Shown here piece after piece: positions 42,948-50,732 of a stretch of DNA of 64,000 nucleotides. The stretch covers positions 1 through 64,000 of the forward strand of contig CAJTUB010000006.1 in assembly GCA_910579465.1 (NCBI GenBank). The letters run 5' to 3'. Source of the DNA: an uncultured Lachnospiraceae bacterium. GTDB taxonomy: Bacteria; Bacillota; Clostridia; Lachnospirales; Lachnospiraceae. The notes below the pieces were generated by a model. The model was given only the letters and a program-made list of their open reading frames with translations. It was not told the origin of the DNA and searched no databases. The position numbers and the translations under genes are program-made. The first letter of the stretch is position 1. Each line of letters starts with the position of its first letter.

Positions 42948-43829
42948 CTACAGCATATTCGGGATTTCCTGCATTTTTTCTGTCTCCGGGAACCCGTAAA
43001 AACGAAGCGCGTTTTCTCCCAGAAACGCCCTCTTCTCTGCCTCGGAAAGCTTCGGCGTTTCCTCGAGAAAGCGGAGCGCCATGCGGTAGGTAATGTCCGT
43101 CATGGTTCTCGGATAATCGCTTCCCCACATCAGCTTTTCGATGCCGCAGATGTCCCGCGCTTCTAAAATCGCATCGACTGCCGACGGATACGGATAGAAC
43201 TCCTGATGAAAGAGCCAGGTCAGTCCGCCGCTCTCTATCGATACATTCTGATTGCAGGCAAGCGCAATCTGCTTCTGCCAGCCGGGTCTTGTCACCATCC
43301 CGAAATGACCGATGGCAATTTTTAAGTCCGGGCAGGCATCAATCAGGTATTGCATGGCTTCTACCTGTTCCTCCCCGTCTGCCATATCAATGGAAATAAA
43401 CTTTCCTGCCTGCTCCGCTGCCAGAAACACCGGAAGCAGCTTTTTCAAGTCCCTGTCCGCCAGTCTTCCGGCACAGATTTTTATGCCGTCCACGCCCTCA
43501 ATGCGAAACTGCGGACTTTCCTCGTACAGCGAGCAGATTTTCATTCTGTCCGGATACTTTGCCTTTGCCGCCATCAGGTATTCGTCCTGATTGCCGTCGA
43601 TATACTCCTGCGTCACGACGCAGGCGCTGACCCCGGCATAGTCCATATTTGCAATCAGGCGCTCCACCGTGTTCCTGTCGTCGTCCATATAGGGCGGCAT
43701 CATCTGGCGGATTTCGCCGCCGAAATCGCTTTTCCCGCCGCCAACGCCAATCACCGGTCTTCCTTCCACCCTTCCCTGCTGCTTTTCCCACAAATGCACA
43801 TGGGCATCGACCGCAATATATTTTCTCAT
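42948..43829 (-). CDS. Amidohydrolase-family lactonase (L-fuconolactonase-like)
   Basis: The 293-residue protein is a TIM-barrel metal-dependent hydrolase of the amidohydrolase-2 type: DAHVHLW at residues 8-14 (metal ligands), IAIGHFGMVTRPGW near 175 and LMWGSDYPR near 240. Family members include the lactonases that open L-fucono-, L-rhamnono- and galactaro-lactones. In this operon, between an altronate-dehydratase-like gene (four-base overlap) and a GH43 gene, a lactonase converting the product of the sugar dehydrogenase to the acid is the likely function. This is inferred from context. Confidence 0.85.
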   Translation of the reverse strand: MRKYIAVDAHVHLWEKQQGRVEGRPVIGVGGGKSDFGGEIRQMMPPYMDDDRNTVERLIANMDYAGVSACVVTQEYIDGNQDEYLMAAKAKYPDRMKICSLYEESPQFRIEGVDGIKICAGRLADRDLKKLLPVFLAAEQAGKFISIDMADGEEQVEAMQYLIDACPDLKIAIGHFGMVTRPGWQKQIALACNQNVSIESGGLTWLFHQEFYPYPSAVDAILEARDICGIEKLMWGSDYPRTMTDITYRMALRFLEETPKLSEAEKRAFLGENALRFYGFPETEKMQEIPNML

Positions 43830-45202
43830 AAGGTCACCCCCTCCTTAAAAATCGCAATCTCACGGTAGCCGTTTTTCTCATTGCAGGTTTCCTCCCCGTC
43901 CGCAACCGCCAGCACATAGGAAAGCAGGGCTCCGGTCAGGTCCTCGCCCTCTGCTGCGGGTCCCGCGTTAAAGTCAATCCAGTTCCGCTTTGTTTCGGCA
44001 AGCCTTGTATTGGTCGCTATTTTTATCGTAGGAACCGGCGCCCCCAGAGGCGTCCCCCTGCCTGTCGAGAACAGAATCAGCTGGCACCCTGCCGCTGCCA
44101 GGTTCGTTACGGCTACCATATCATTTCCGGGTCCGTTTAACAGGTTCAGCCCGCTTTTTATCACCCTGTCGCCATAGGTCAGCACATCGACCACCGGCGC
44201 CGTGCCGCCCTTCTGCGTACAGCCGAGCGACTTTTCCTCGAGCGTGGAAATCCCGCCTGCCTTATTGCCCGGAGACGGATTCTCATAAATCACCTGATGA
44301 TGTCTGGTAAAATAATCCTTAAAATCATTCACCAGAGCCACCGTCTTTTGGAATACCTCCCTGTCTACGCAGCGCTCCATTAAAATGGTTTCCGCACCGA
44401 ACATTTCCGGCACCTCGGTCAGCACCGTGCTTCCGCCTGCCGCCGTCAGCGCATCCGAAAACTGCCCGATTAACGGATTTGCCGTAATACCGGAAAGCCC
44501 GTCGGAGCCTCCGCATTTCAGCCCCACCTTCAGCCCGGAGACAGAAACCCTCTGCCGTTTGAAGGTATCCGCATAGGCGCTCAACTCGCCTATAAGCCGC
44601 ACGCCCTCCTCGATTTCGTCCTCACAATCCTGCACATTGAAAAACCTTACCCTGCGTTCCTCCACTTCTCCCAGTATCTCACGGAAGACGGCAATGTTAT
44701 TATTCTCACAGCCAAGTCCTAAAACCAATACGCCCCCGGCATTCGGATGCAGTACCAGCCCTTTCAGAATCTGCTGTGTTACCCGCTGGTCCTCTCCCAG
44801 CTGGGAGCAGCCGTAAGGGTGCGGAAAACAGAAGGCTCCCGTGAGCGCACTAAGCTTTTCGGCAATCCGGTTGACACAGCCTACCGTATTGATAATCCAG
44901 ATATCGTTGCGGATGCCGATTTCCCCGTTCTCACGGACATAGGCATTTATCGTATAGTCCCGCGCCTCCTTTGGCACAGGGAGCTTTGGCTGATAGGTAT
45001 AGGAAAGCTTATCCTTTAAATTCGTCTTCAGGTTATGCGTATGTACCTGGCTGCCCTTTGGAATAAACTCCGTCGCATGCCCGATCGGGAAGCCGTACTT
45101 GATGACGTTCTCCCCCGCGGCAATATCGGTAAGCGCCACCTTGTGACCGCTTGCAAGGTCAACCGCTACGTTGTCGGACGCGTGGATCCGGATCTGCTTC
45201 AT
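43826..45202 (-). CDS. uxaA: Altronate dehydratase family protein (UxaA)
   Basis: The 458-residue enzyme matches UxaA: an N-terminal SAF-like part (VALTDIAAGENVIKYGFPIG ... GSQVHTHNL), then GIRNDIWIINTVGCVNRIAEKL, the metal region in PHPYGCSQLGEDQ and LGLGCENNN, and GLKCGGSDGLSGITANPL. UxaA dehydrates altronate to 2-keto-3-deoxygluconate; its homologues in Campylobacter act as fuconate dehydratase. The gene overlaps its neighbours on both sides by four bases. In this operon the same fold may dehydrate fuconate or altronate. Confidence 0.92.
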   Translation of the reverse strand: MKQIRIHASDNVAVDLASGHKVALTDIAAGENVIKYGFPIGHATEFIPKGSQVHTHNLKTNLKDKLSYTYQPKLPVPKEARDYTINAYVRENGEIGIRNDIWIINTVGCVNRIAEKLSALTGAFCFPHPYGCSQLGEDQRVTQQILKGLVLHPNAGGVLVLGLGCENNNIAVFREILGEVEERRVRFFNVQDCEDEIEEGVRLIGELSAYADTFKRQRVSVSGLKVGLKCGGSDGLSGITANPLIGQFSDALTAAGGSTVLTEVPEMFGAETILMERCVDREVFQKTVALVNDFKDYFTRHHQVIYENPSPGNKAGGISTLEEKSLGCTQKGGTAPVVDVLTYGDRVIKSGLNLLNGPGNDMVAVTNLAAAGCQLILFSTGRGTPLGAPVPTIKIATNTRLAETKRNWIDFNAGPAAEGEDLTGALLSYVLAVADGEETCNEKNGYREIAIFKEGVTL

Positions 45203-46524
45203 GCAAGTACCTCCTCAAACGCCTTTTTCATACCCTGCTCCTCTATCAGAGCCAGGTCACGCTCTACCTCTGCCTGCATAAAGCTCAGATCCCTGCCCCA
45301 GTACGCCTCCTTCTTTAAAATCTCCGCAGGCGCCGCCGACTTCATAAATTCCATGATTTCCTCACCATCATCTGCCTCATCTGTACGGTAGAAAGCAAGC
45401 AGTGCCGCTAATGAAAATGTCATGCACCTTGGCAGCACGCCATGCTTTTCATAATACTCCATCATCGTCGGAAGCACCCTCGCCTTAAACTTGCTTACGG
45501 AGTTTAAGGCAATGCTGAGCAGCCGGTGCTTTACAAACGGATTGGCAAACCGCTCTAACACTGCCTTTCCGAACGCAATGTCCTCCTCGGTATTCCCCAG
45601 GACCGGAATAATCTCTTCAAACAGCGTCTTTTTCAGAAAAGCACTCACAAGCGCGTCATCCAGACACTCCTTTACCGTAGAAAGCCCGTACAGCCTTGCC
45701 GCCAGCACCATCGAGGTGTGCGCCCCGTTTAAAATACGGACCTTCCTCTTCTTATAAGGCTTCACGTCCTTTGTCCAGATGACATTGACGCCTGCCTTCT
45801 GTAACGGGAACTCCTCTTCAAAATCCCCCTCGATGACCCAGAGATGAAAGACCTCCGCGGTATTTAAAAGCCGGTCCTCCTCTCCCAGACGTTTCGTCAG
45901 CTCCTCCGCCTCGTCCTTCGGGTAGCCGGTACAAATCCGGTCTACCAGGGTATTGCAGAAATGGTTCTCCTGCCGGAGCCACTGCACAAACTCCTCCGGC
46001 AGCTTCCAAAGCTCCGCGTACTTCAGCACGCACTGGAAAAGCTCCCCGCCGTTATTGTCAATCAGCTCACAGGAAAGGATGAGAAAGCCCGGAAGCCCCA
46101 GCTTGAACCGCTCGTATAAAAGCACGGTCAGCTTTGCCGGAAACGACTTCGGCGGCGCATCCTCCAGAGACTCCGTTCCGAGATACTCGATACCTGCCTC
46201 CGTCGTATTGGAAATAATAACCCGCATGTCCGGATTATGTGCCAGCTTAAGATACTCCTCAAAATCCGTATAAGGGTCCACACCCCGCGAAACGGACGTT
46301 ACCCTGATACAGTCCTCTACCACTTCTCCGTTCTCAATGCCGCGTAGGAACTGGTGATACACCCCCTTCTGCTCATTGACGACGGAAACCAGTCCCTTCG
46401 GAATCGGCTGTACGATAACGACCTTTCCATCGTACAGACCCTGCTCGTTCATTTTATGTACAAAGACATCAGCAAAGCTTCTTAAAAAGCCGCCCTCGCC
46501 AAACTGTATGATTGTTTCCTTCAT
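45199..46524 (-). CDS. uxaB: Tagaturonate reductase/mannitol dehydrogenase family (UxaB-like)
   Basis: The 441-residue protein starts METIIQ-like (MKETIIQFGEGGFLRSFADVF), a Rossmann fold with GEGGFLRSF, followed by the long mannitol dehydrogenase domain (KVRILNGAHTSMVLAARLYGL, with catalytic Lys/Asn region) and a helical C-terminal part. UxaB reduces tagaturonate to altronate with NADH. It overlaps uxaA by four bases; ATG 46524 is preferred to a codon eight residues upstream because family similarity starts here. It may provide the UxaA substrate in a hexuronate branch of the operon. Confidence 0.9.
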   Translation of the reverse strand: MKETIIQFGEGGFLRSFADVFVHKMNEQGLYDGKVVIVQPIPKGLVSVVNEQKGVYHQFLRGIENGEVVEDCIRVTSVSRGVDPYTDFEEYLKLAHNPDMRVIISNTTEAGIEYLGTESLEDAPPKSFPAKLTVLLYERFKLGLPGFLILSCELIDNNGGELFQCVLKYAELWKLPEEFVQWLRQENHFCNTLVDRICTGYPKDEAEELTKRLGEEDRLLNTAEVFHLWVIEGDFEEEFPLQKAGVNVIWTKDVKPYKKRKVRILNGAHTSMVLAARLYGLSTVKECLDDALVSAFLKKTLFEEIIPVLGNTEEDIAFGKAVLERFANPFVKHRLLSIALNSVSKFKARVLPTMMEYYEKHGVLPRCMTFSLAALLAFYRTDEADDGEEIMEFMKSAAPAEILKKEAYWGRDLSFMQAEVERDLALIEEQGMKKAFEEVLA

Positions 46525-46537
46525 ATCGGAGTCCCCC

Positions 46538-47551
46538 TTACATCTCAATCAGCACTTTGGACAGGCTCCCGTCGTTCTCTGCCAGTGCCTTGAACGCCTC
46601 GTCCGCCCGTTCCATCGGATACACGGCGCTTACCATGGAAAGCACATCGACCTCCCCGCTCGCAATCAGGTCGATTACCGCGCGGAAATCTGCCGCATAG
46701 GAATTGCGGCTGCCAAATACGTTCAGCTCCTTCTTTAACAGAATCGAATGCAAAAAGGTCGTTTCCTTCTTTCCGTTTCCAATCAGGATAATGTTTGCCG
46801 CAAATGCCGCGCATTCAATACAGGAAAGAAAGGTTACGGAAAGACCGCATGCCTCTACGCAGACATCGAAACCATTCCCTCCGGTAATTCTCATTGCCTC
46901 TTCCTTGATGTCCGACTTTCCGGAATTTATCGTTCCTGCCGCTCCGAACTGCCTTGCTTTTTCGAGCCTTCCGTCCAGCACATCCGCCACATAGACCTCC
47001 GCGCCTTGTGCCTTTGCCGCAATCAGTGCAAACAGGCCAATCGGGCCCGCGCCTACGACTAACACCTTGTCGCCCTTTTTCACCGGCGCCCTGTGCAGCG
47101 CATGATAGCTGATGGTAAACGGCTCGACCAGCGCAAGCTCCTTTGCAGACAGGCCCTTGCCGTCATAGATGCGTTCCACCGGCATCGTAATATACTCGCA
47201 AAAGCTCCCGTCCCTCTGTACGCCCATCGTCTGGTTGTCCGTACAGCAGTTGACATAGCCTCTCTGGCAAGAATAGCAGCTCCCGCAGTTAAAATACGGA
47301 TTTGCCGTAACAATATCCCCTGCCTTTAAGTTCCTGTCATTCTCCGGAATGGAAACAATCTGCGCGCTGAACTCATGTCCCGGAATCCTCGGATACGTCG
47401 TAAACGGCTGATTGCCGGTATAGCTCGCAACATCCGCGCCGCAGATACCGCAGTACAGTATCTTTAACAGCGCCTCCCCCTCCTTCGGCACCGGCTTCTC
47501 CGTGTCCGTTACGGCAATTTCAAACGGCTTTTCAATCCATACTGTTTTCAT
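46538..47551 (-). CDS. Zinc-dependent alcohol/polyol dehydrogenase (MDR family)
   Basis: The 337-residue enzyme has the catalytic zinc site CGICGADVASYTG with PGHEFSAQ, the structural zinc cysteines CGSCYSCQRGYVNCC and the coenzyme fold VLVVGAGPIGLFALIAAKAQG. It resembles sorbitol, threonine and L-galactonate/RspB dehydrogenases. Here it likely oxidises a sugar or a sugar acid; the exact substrate is not shown by sequence. It overlaps the next upstream gene by four bases and precedes uxaB by 13 bases. Confidence 0.9.
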   Translation of the reverse strand: MKTVWIEKPFEIAVTDTEKPVPKEGEALLKILYCGICGADVASYTGNQPFTTYPRIPGHEFSAQIVSIPENDRNLKAGDIVTANPYFNCGSCYSCQRGYVNCCTDNQTMGVQRDGSFCEYITMPVERIYDGKGLSAKELALVEPFTISYHALHRAPVKKGDKVLVVGAGPIGLFALIAAKAQGAEVYVADVLDGRLEKARQFGAAGTINSGKSDIKEEAMRITGGNGFDVCVEACGLSVTFLSCIECAAFAANIILIGNGKKETTFLHSILLKKELNVFGSRNSYAADFRAVIDLIASGEVDVLSMVSAVYPMERADEAFKALAENDGSLSKVLIEM

Positions 47552-48774
47552 GCTTCTTTCTCCTTTCCGCTTTCCTCTGCTTCAACATAGTTTTTATTCC
47601 AGATTACCGCAGTTTTCATCGGTGCATTTTTACTGTAGATTTTATTCCGGTAGGCTCCCACCGGGTCCTTGATAAACTCCTCCTTGTCAATCAGCTCCAC
47701 AATCTCATCGTAATGACTTTCCGCAAGGAGCCGGATTGCCTCCTCCATATGGTCCTGCCTGAAATTAATCGAGCCGAAAATCAAATGATTCTCAAACCCG
47801 AACGGCATCGTATCAAAGGAAATCTCCGGACCTAAGGAGAAGCTGTTGTAAATACCGTTACAGCCAAGCACCTTATGCCGGAACGCAATCCTGTGCTCCA
47901 CGTCGCTTCCGCTGACGCCGATAAACACCGTCGCCCTGCCGCCTGATTTTTCTATAATTGCCTCCGCCAGCTCCTCTTCGGTGGCAAAGGTATTCTGCAG
48001 GTACTCTGCGCCGGTCTGCTTCAGCGCAAAGCGGACCTTCGGGGAATCCGCGGCGCTCCGCGCTACAAACAAAACCTTCGCGTCCTTATGGCTCCTTAAA
48101 ATCAAATCCCCGATAAACATTCCGGTGGTTCCGAGTCCGAAGATTACCGTGCGCGTAAAAAGTTCCTCTTTCGCAATGCTGCGCGCCTGCTCCTCACTGC
48201 ACTTATGCTTCCTCATTGCCACACGGAAGTTATGGGCGCTGCCCAAATCCTCCATGCGCTCTAACTGGAACAGCATGCAGGCAAACGGGTCCGGAAATAC
48301 CATCTTCTTAGCAAAGGACAGCTTTAACTTCCCGTTTTCCACATAGCCGTCCGGAACCGGCAGCAGCATATCCGGATGAAAATACTGCTTGTCGCAAAAC
48401 AGACCATCTGCCTTGTCACAGCCGTATTCAAAGTAGGTCTCGTCCTCCGTGTACCGGGTCGGATCATAGCTGTCGCCACCGCGGATCAGCACAATGGCAA
48501 AACGGTTCTGGGAGGGCACCCATACAATTCCCTCATGCCCGTTAATCAGACGCTCCTTTCCCTCCGGAAACTTGGCAGTCAGCCGTCCCTCACTGCCCAT
48601 ATGCATCAACTCGTTATCCGTACCGCAAAAGCCTACGATAACAGGCTCACACAGCACCCCCTCCTTTGCTTCCTCCCCGCGCAGCCTCTGTCGCTTCGGA
48701 TTACTGATTTCCACGTCTCCGTAAACTAACGGAGCCCCGGCATCATTTTGAAAATAGGTTCCCTTTACCTTCAT
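47548..48774 (-). CDS. Glucose/sugar dehydrogenase-like MDR protein, first gene of the operon
   Basis: The 408-residue protein resembles glucose 1-dehydrogenase-type MDR enzymes: IVGFCGTDNELMHMG (catalytic zinc region), LINGHEGIVWV, and the coenzyme fold in TVIFGLGTTGMFIGDL. It lacks the four-Cys structural zinc lobe of its neighbour. I chose ATG 48774, which has AGGAGG just upstream; an in-frame codon 18 residues earlier is not supported. As the first gene, it may oxidise the free sugar (fucose-like aldose) to its lactone, the substrate expected for the amidohydrolase encoded downstream. Confidence 0.82.
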   Translation of the reverse strand: MKVKGTYFQNDAGAPLVYGDVEISNPKRQRLRGEEAKEGVLCEPVIVGFCGTDNELMHMGSEGRLTAKFPEGKERLINGHEGIVWVPSQNRFAIVLIRGGDSYDPTRYTEDETYFEYGCDKADGLFCDKQYFHPDMLLPVPDGYVENGKLKLSFAKKMVFPDPFACMLFQLERMEDLGSAHNFRVAMRKHKCSEEQARSIAKEELFTRTVIFGLGTTGMFIGDLILRSHKDAKVLFVARSAADSPKVRFALKQTGAEYLQNTFATEEELAEAIIEKSGGRATVFIGVSGSDVEHRIAFRHKVLGCNGIYNSFSLGPEISFDTMPFGFENHLIFGSINFRQDHMEEAIRLLAESHYDEIVELIDKEEFIKDPVGAYRNKIYSKNAPMKTAVIWNKNYVEAEESGKEKEA

Positions 48775-48788
48775 TTTGCCTCCTGACC

Positions 48789-48802
48789 GTGCAGTCCTGC
48801 AC
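48789..48802. promoter_or_regulatory. Inverted repeat in the operon leader
   Basis: GTGCAG and CTGCAC, separated by two bases, lie between the promoter and the ribosome-binding site of the first operon gene. It may be an operator for a local or distant repressor; no regulator gene adjoins the operon. Confidence 0.4.
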
Positions 48803-48853
48803 ACTATGTATCCTTTCCGGACTTTCACATTCTGCTTCGCATTCTATAGTTCT

Positions 48854-48881
48854 ATTATATCGCTTTCCCCGTCGATAACAA
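48854..48881 (-). promoter_or_regulatory. Promoter of the sugar-acid operon
   Basis: On the minus strand TTGTTA (48881-48876) and TATAAT (48859-48854) are 16 bp apart. The first gene starts about 80 bases downstream, leaving a leader that contains the GTGCAG/CTGCAC repeat. Confidence 0.6.
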
Positions 48882-48974
48882 GTCCTGTTTCCGACGATTG
48901 CCTGTTATTTATGTCATATTTTCGAAGTTCCTGATGATACTTCCACACACTGACGCGGCATAATACGACACGGC

Positions 48975-49018
48975 AAAAAACGGCGGAACTCCCTTATAAG
49001 AAAGAGAAATCCGCCGCT
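48975..49018 (-). terminator. Terminator of cheW
   Basis: CGGCGGA and TCCGCCG arms, about 25 bases apart, close a hairpin followed on the minus strand by six T. It separates cheW from the sugar-acid operon, which starts at 48774. Confidence 0.82.
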
Positions 49019-49052
49019 TATCAGAAGCGTCTGCAAAGAGAAGCATGCGCCC

Positions 49053-49517
49053 CTACGACTGCATTCTGCGCATCGCTTCCGCTATCTGTTCTTCTTCGTT
49101 TCCTTCGTACATCATGGAAGGATTCAGAAGCAGTACAAGCCTGCCCTGCTTATTGGCAATTGCACGCACATACGCCGTCTCCGGACTCTTGGCGATAATC
49201 GGTGTATCCGTAATGGCTTCCTCCGGGAAGTCTACCATTTCAAGCACCTCGTCCACCTTAAAGGCAAGCAGCTTCCCGTTATACTGTGTTACGATAAGCT
49301 TTGCCCTTGCCTGGTCCGTCAGCTCCTCCAGCAAAAACTTTCTTCGCAGACTGTAGACCGGAATCACTTCCCCGCGCAGGTTCATAAGTCCCAAAATACG
49401 GCCCGGCGCATTCGGCACCGCTACAATATCCGTGATCGGCTCGATGCCGGTTACCAGCTGGACATCAAATCCATATTGTTCTTCTCCGATACTAAAAATA
49501 ATATCTGTCTCTGACAT
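49053..49517 (-). CDS. cheW: CheW-like chemotaxis coupling protein
   Basis: The 154-residue protein has the CheW SH3-like fold: EQYGFDVQLVTGIEPITDIVAVP and ILGLMNLRGEVIPVYSLRRKF, then KLIVTQYNGKLLAFKVDEVLEMV. CheW connects methyl-accepting receptors to CheA. No other chemotaxis gene is near it; it is alone between prfB and the sugar-acid operon. It may serve a distant chemosensory cluster or a solitary receptor. Confidence 0.9.
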   Translation of the reverse strand: MSETDIIFSIGEEQYGFDVQLVTGIEPITDIVAVPNAPGRILGLMNLRGEVIPVYSLRRKFLLEELTDQARAKLIVTQYNGKLLAFKVDEVLEMVDFPEEAITDTPIIAKSPETAYVRAIANKQGRLVLLLNPSMMYEGNEEEQIAEAMRRMQS

Positions 49518-49538
49518 AAAACCTCCTCCTCTGAGTTC

Positions 49539-50658
49539 CTACTCTTTTGTTTTTCCTGTTGCATCCCACCGCAGATATGCATTGATAAACGGGTCCAGAT
49601 TACCGTCCAGGACGGTCTGCGCATTGCCGACCTCCTCGTTCGTCCGGTGATCCTTTACCAGCGTATACGGCTGTAATACATAAGAGCGAATCTGGTTTCC
49701 AAAGTTAATATCTCTCACCTCTCCGCGGATATCCGATTCCTTTTCCGCGCTTTCCTGCTTTTGCAGCAGATACAGCTTTGCCTTTAACATCTGCATCGCT
49801 TTGTCCTTATTCTGGAACTGGGAGCGTTCGTTCTGGCACTGCACCACGATTCCGGTCGGCAGATGTGTAATACGGATAGCAGAAGATGTCTTGTTGACGT
49901 GCTGGCCGCCTGCGCCGCTGGAGCGGTATGTGTCAATCCGCAGGTCCTTCTCGTCAATCTCTATCTCCGGTGCCTCCTCTAAATCCGGCATGATATCACA
50001 GGAAACAAACGAAGTCTGCCGTTTTCCTGCCGCATTGAACGGGGAAATCCTCACCAGGCGATGGACGCCGCGCTCCGATTTTAAGTAACCGTAGGCGTTC
50101 TCCCCGTGAATTTCCAGCGTCACTGACTTATACCCGGCTTCGTCGCCGTCCAGAAAGTCAATCAGCTCCGTCGTAAATCCTTTTTTGTCCGCCCAGCGCT
50201 GGTACATCCGGCAAAGCATGGAAGCCCAGTCACAGCTTTCCGTACCGCCTGCTCCTGCATGCAGCGTAAGTATGGCGTCGCTTTTATCATATTCACCGCA
50301 AAGCAACGTACTTAAATGCAGCCGCTCGTAATGGGCACGGAACAGTTCCATTGCCTCCTGCACTTCCGGAACAAGGGACGCGTCTGAAGTCTCATACCCC
50401 ATCTCCAGATAGGTCTGGACGTCCTCGTACTCGGTTTTCAACTCCTCGTAATCCTCTACCGCGTCCTTGAGATTTTTCAGTTCCTTCATATAGCCCTGGG
50501 ACTTGTCCGCATTATCCCAAAAACCCGGCTCCTGCATAATGGTTTCTAACTCCTGGATTTTCTCACGTTTGACCGTGAGGTCAAAGTGAATCCCCCATTT
50601 CAAGCAGCGGCTTTTCATAGCCGGAGAGTTCATATTTAATGGCATCCAACTCTACCAC
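49539..50658 (-). CDS. prfB: Peptide chain release factor 2, with programmed +1 frameshift
   Basis: RF2 recognises UGA and UAA. The main frame runs from the shift to 49539 and includes anticodon tripeptide SPF (RISPFNAAG) and GGQ (SSGAGGQHVNKTSSAIR). The start, GTG at 50658 (MVELDAIKYELSGYEKPLLE, after AGAAGG), is in the zero frame and meets TGA at 50583-50581; ribosomes shift +1 at CTTTGAC to continue as DLTVKREKIQELE. The Shine-Dalgarno-like GGGGG stimulator is at 50592-50596. The +1 frame read alone begins falsely at 50645. The gene lies downstream of secA, 74 bases away, as in many Firmicutes. Confidence 0.95.
50581..50596 (-). promoter_or_regulatory. RF2 autoregulatory frameshift site
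   Basis: The minus strand reads GGGGGATTCACTTTGAC. CTT TGA is the slippery codon and stop in the zero frame; the G run six bases upstream acts as an internal Shine-Dalgarno. When RF2 is scarce, ribosomes pause at the stop and shift by one base. Confidence 0.95.
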
Positions 50659-50732
50659 CTGCTCACCTTCTTTCTTTACTTTCTGCATATTTATATCAAA
50701 ACGCCGCCGTCCGGCTGAGACCGTCCGGCAAT

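Noticed and set aside
50581..50645. prfB as a pseudogene because of an in-frame stop
   Set aside because: The stop is part of the conserved RF2 +1 frameshift site.
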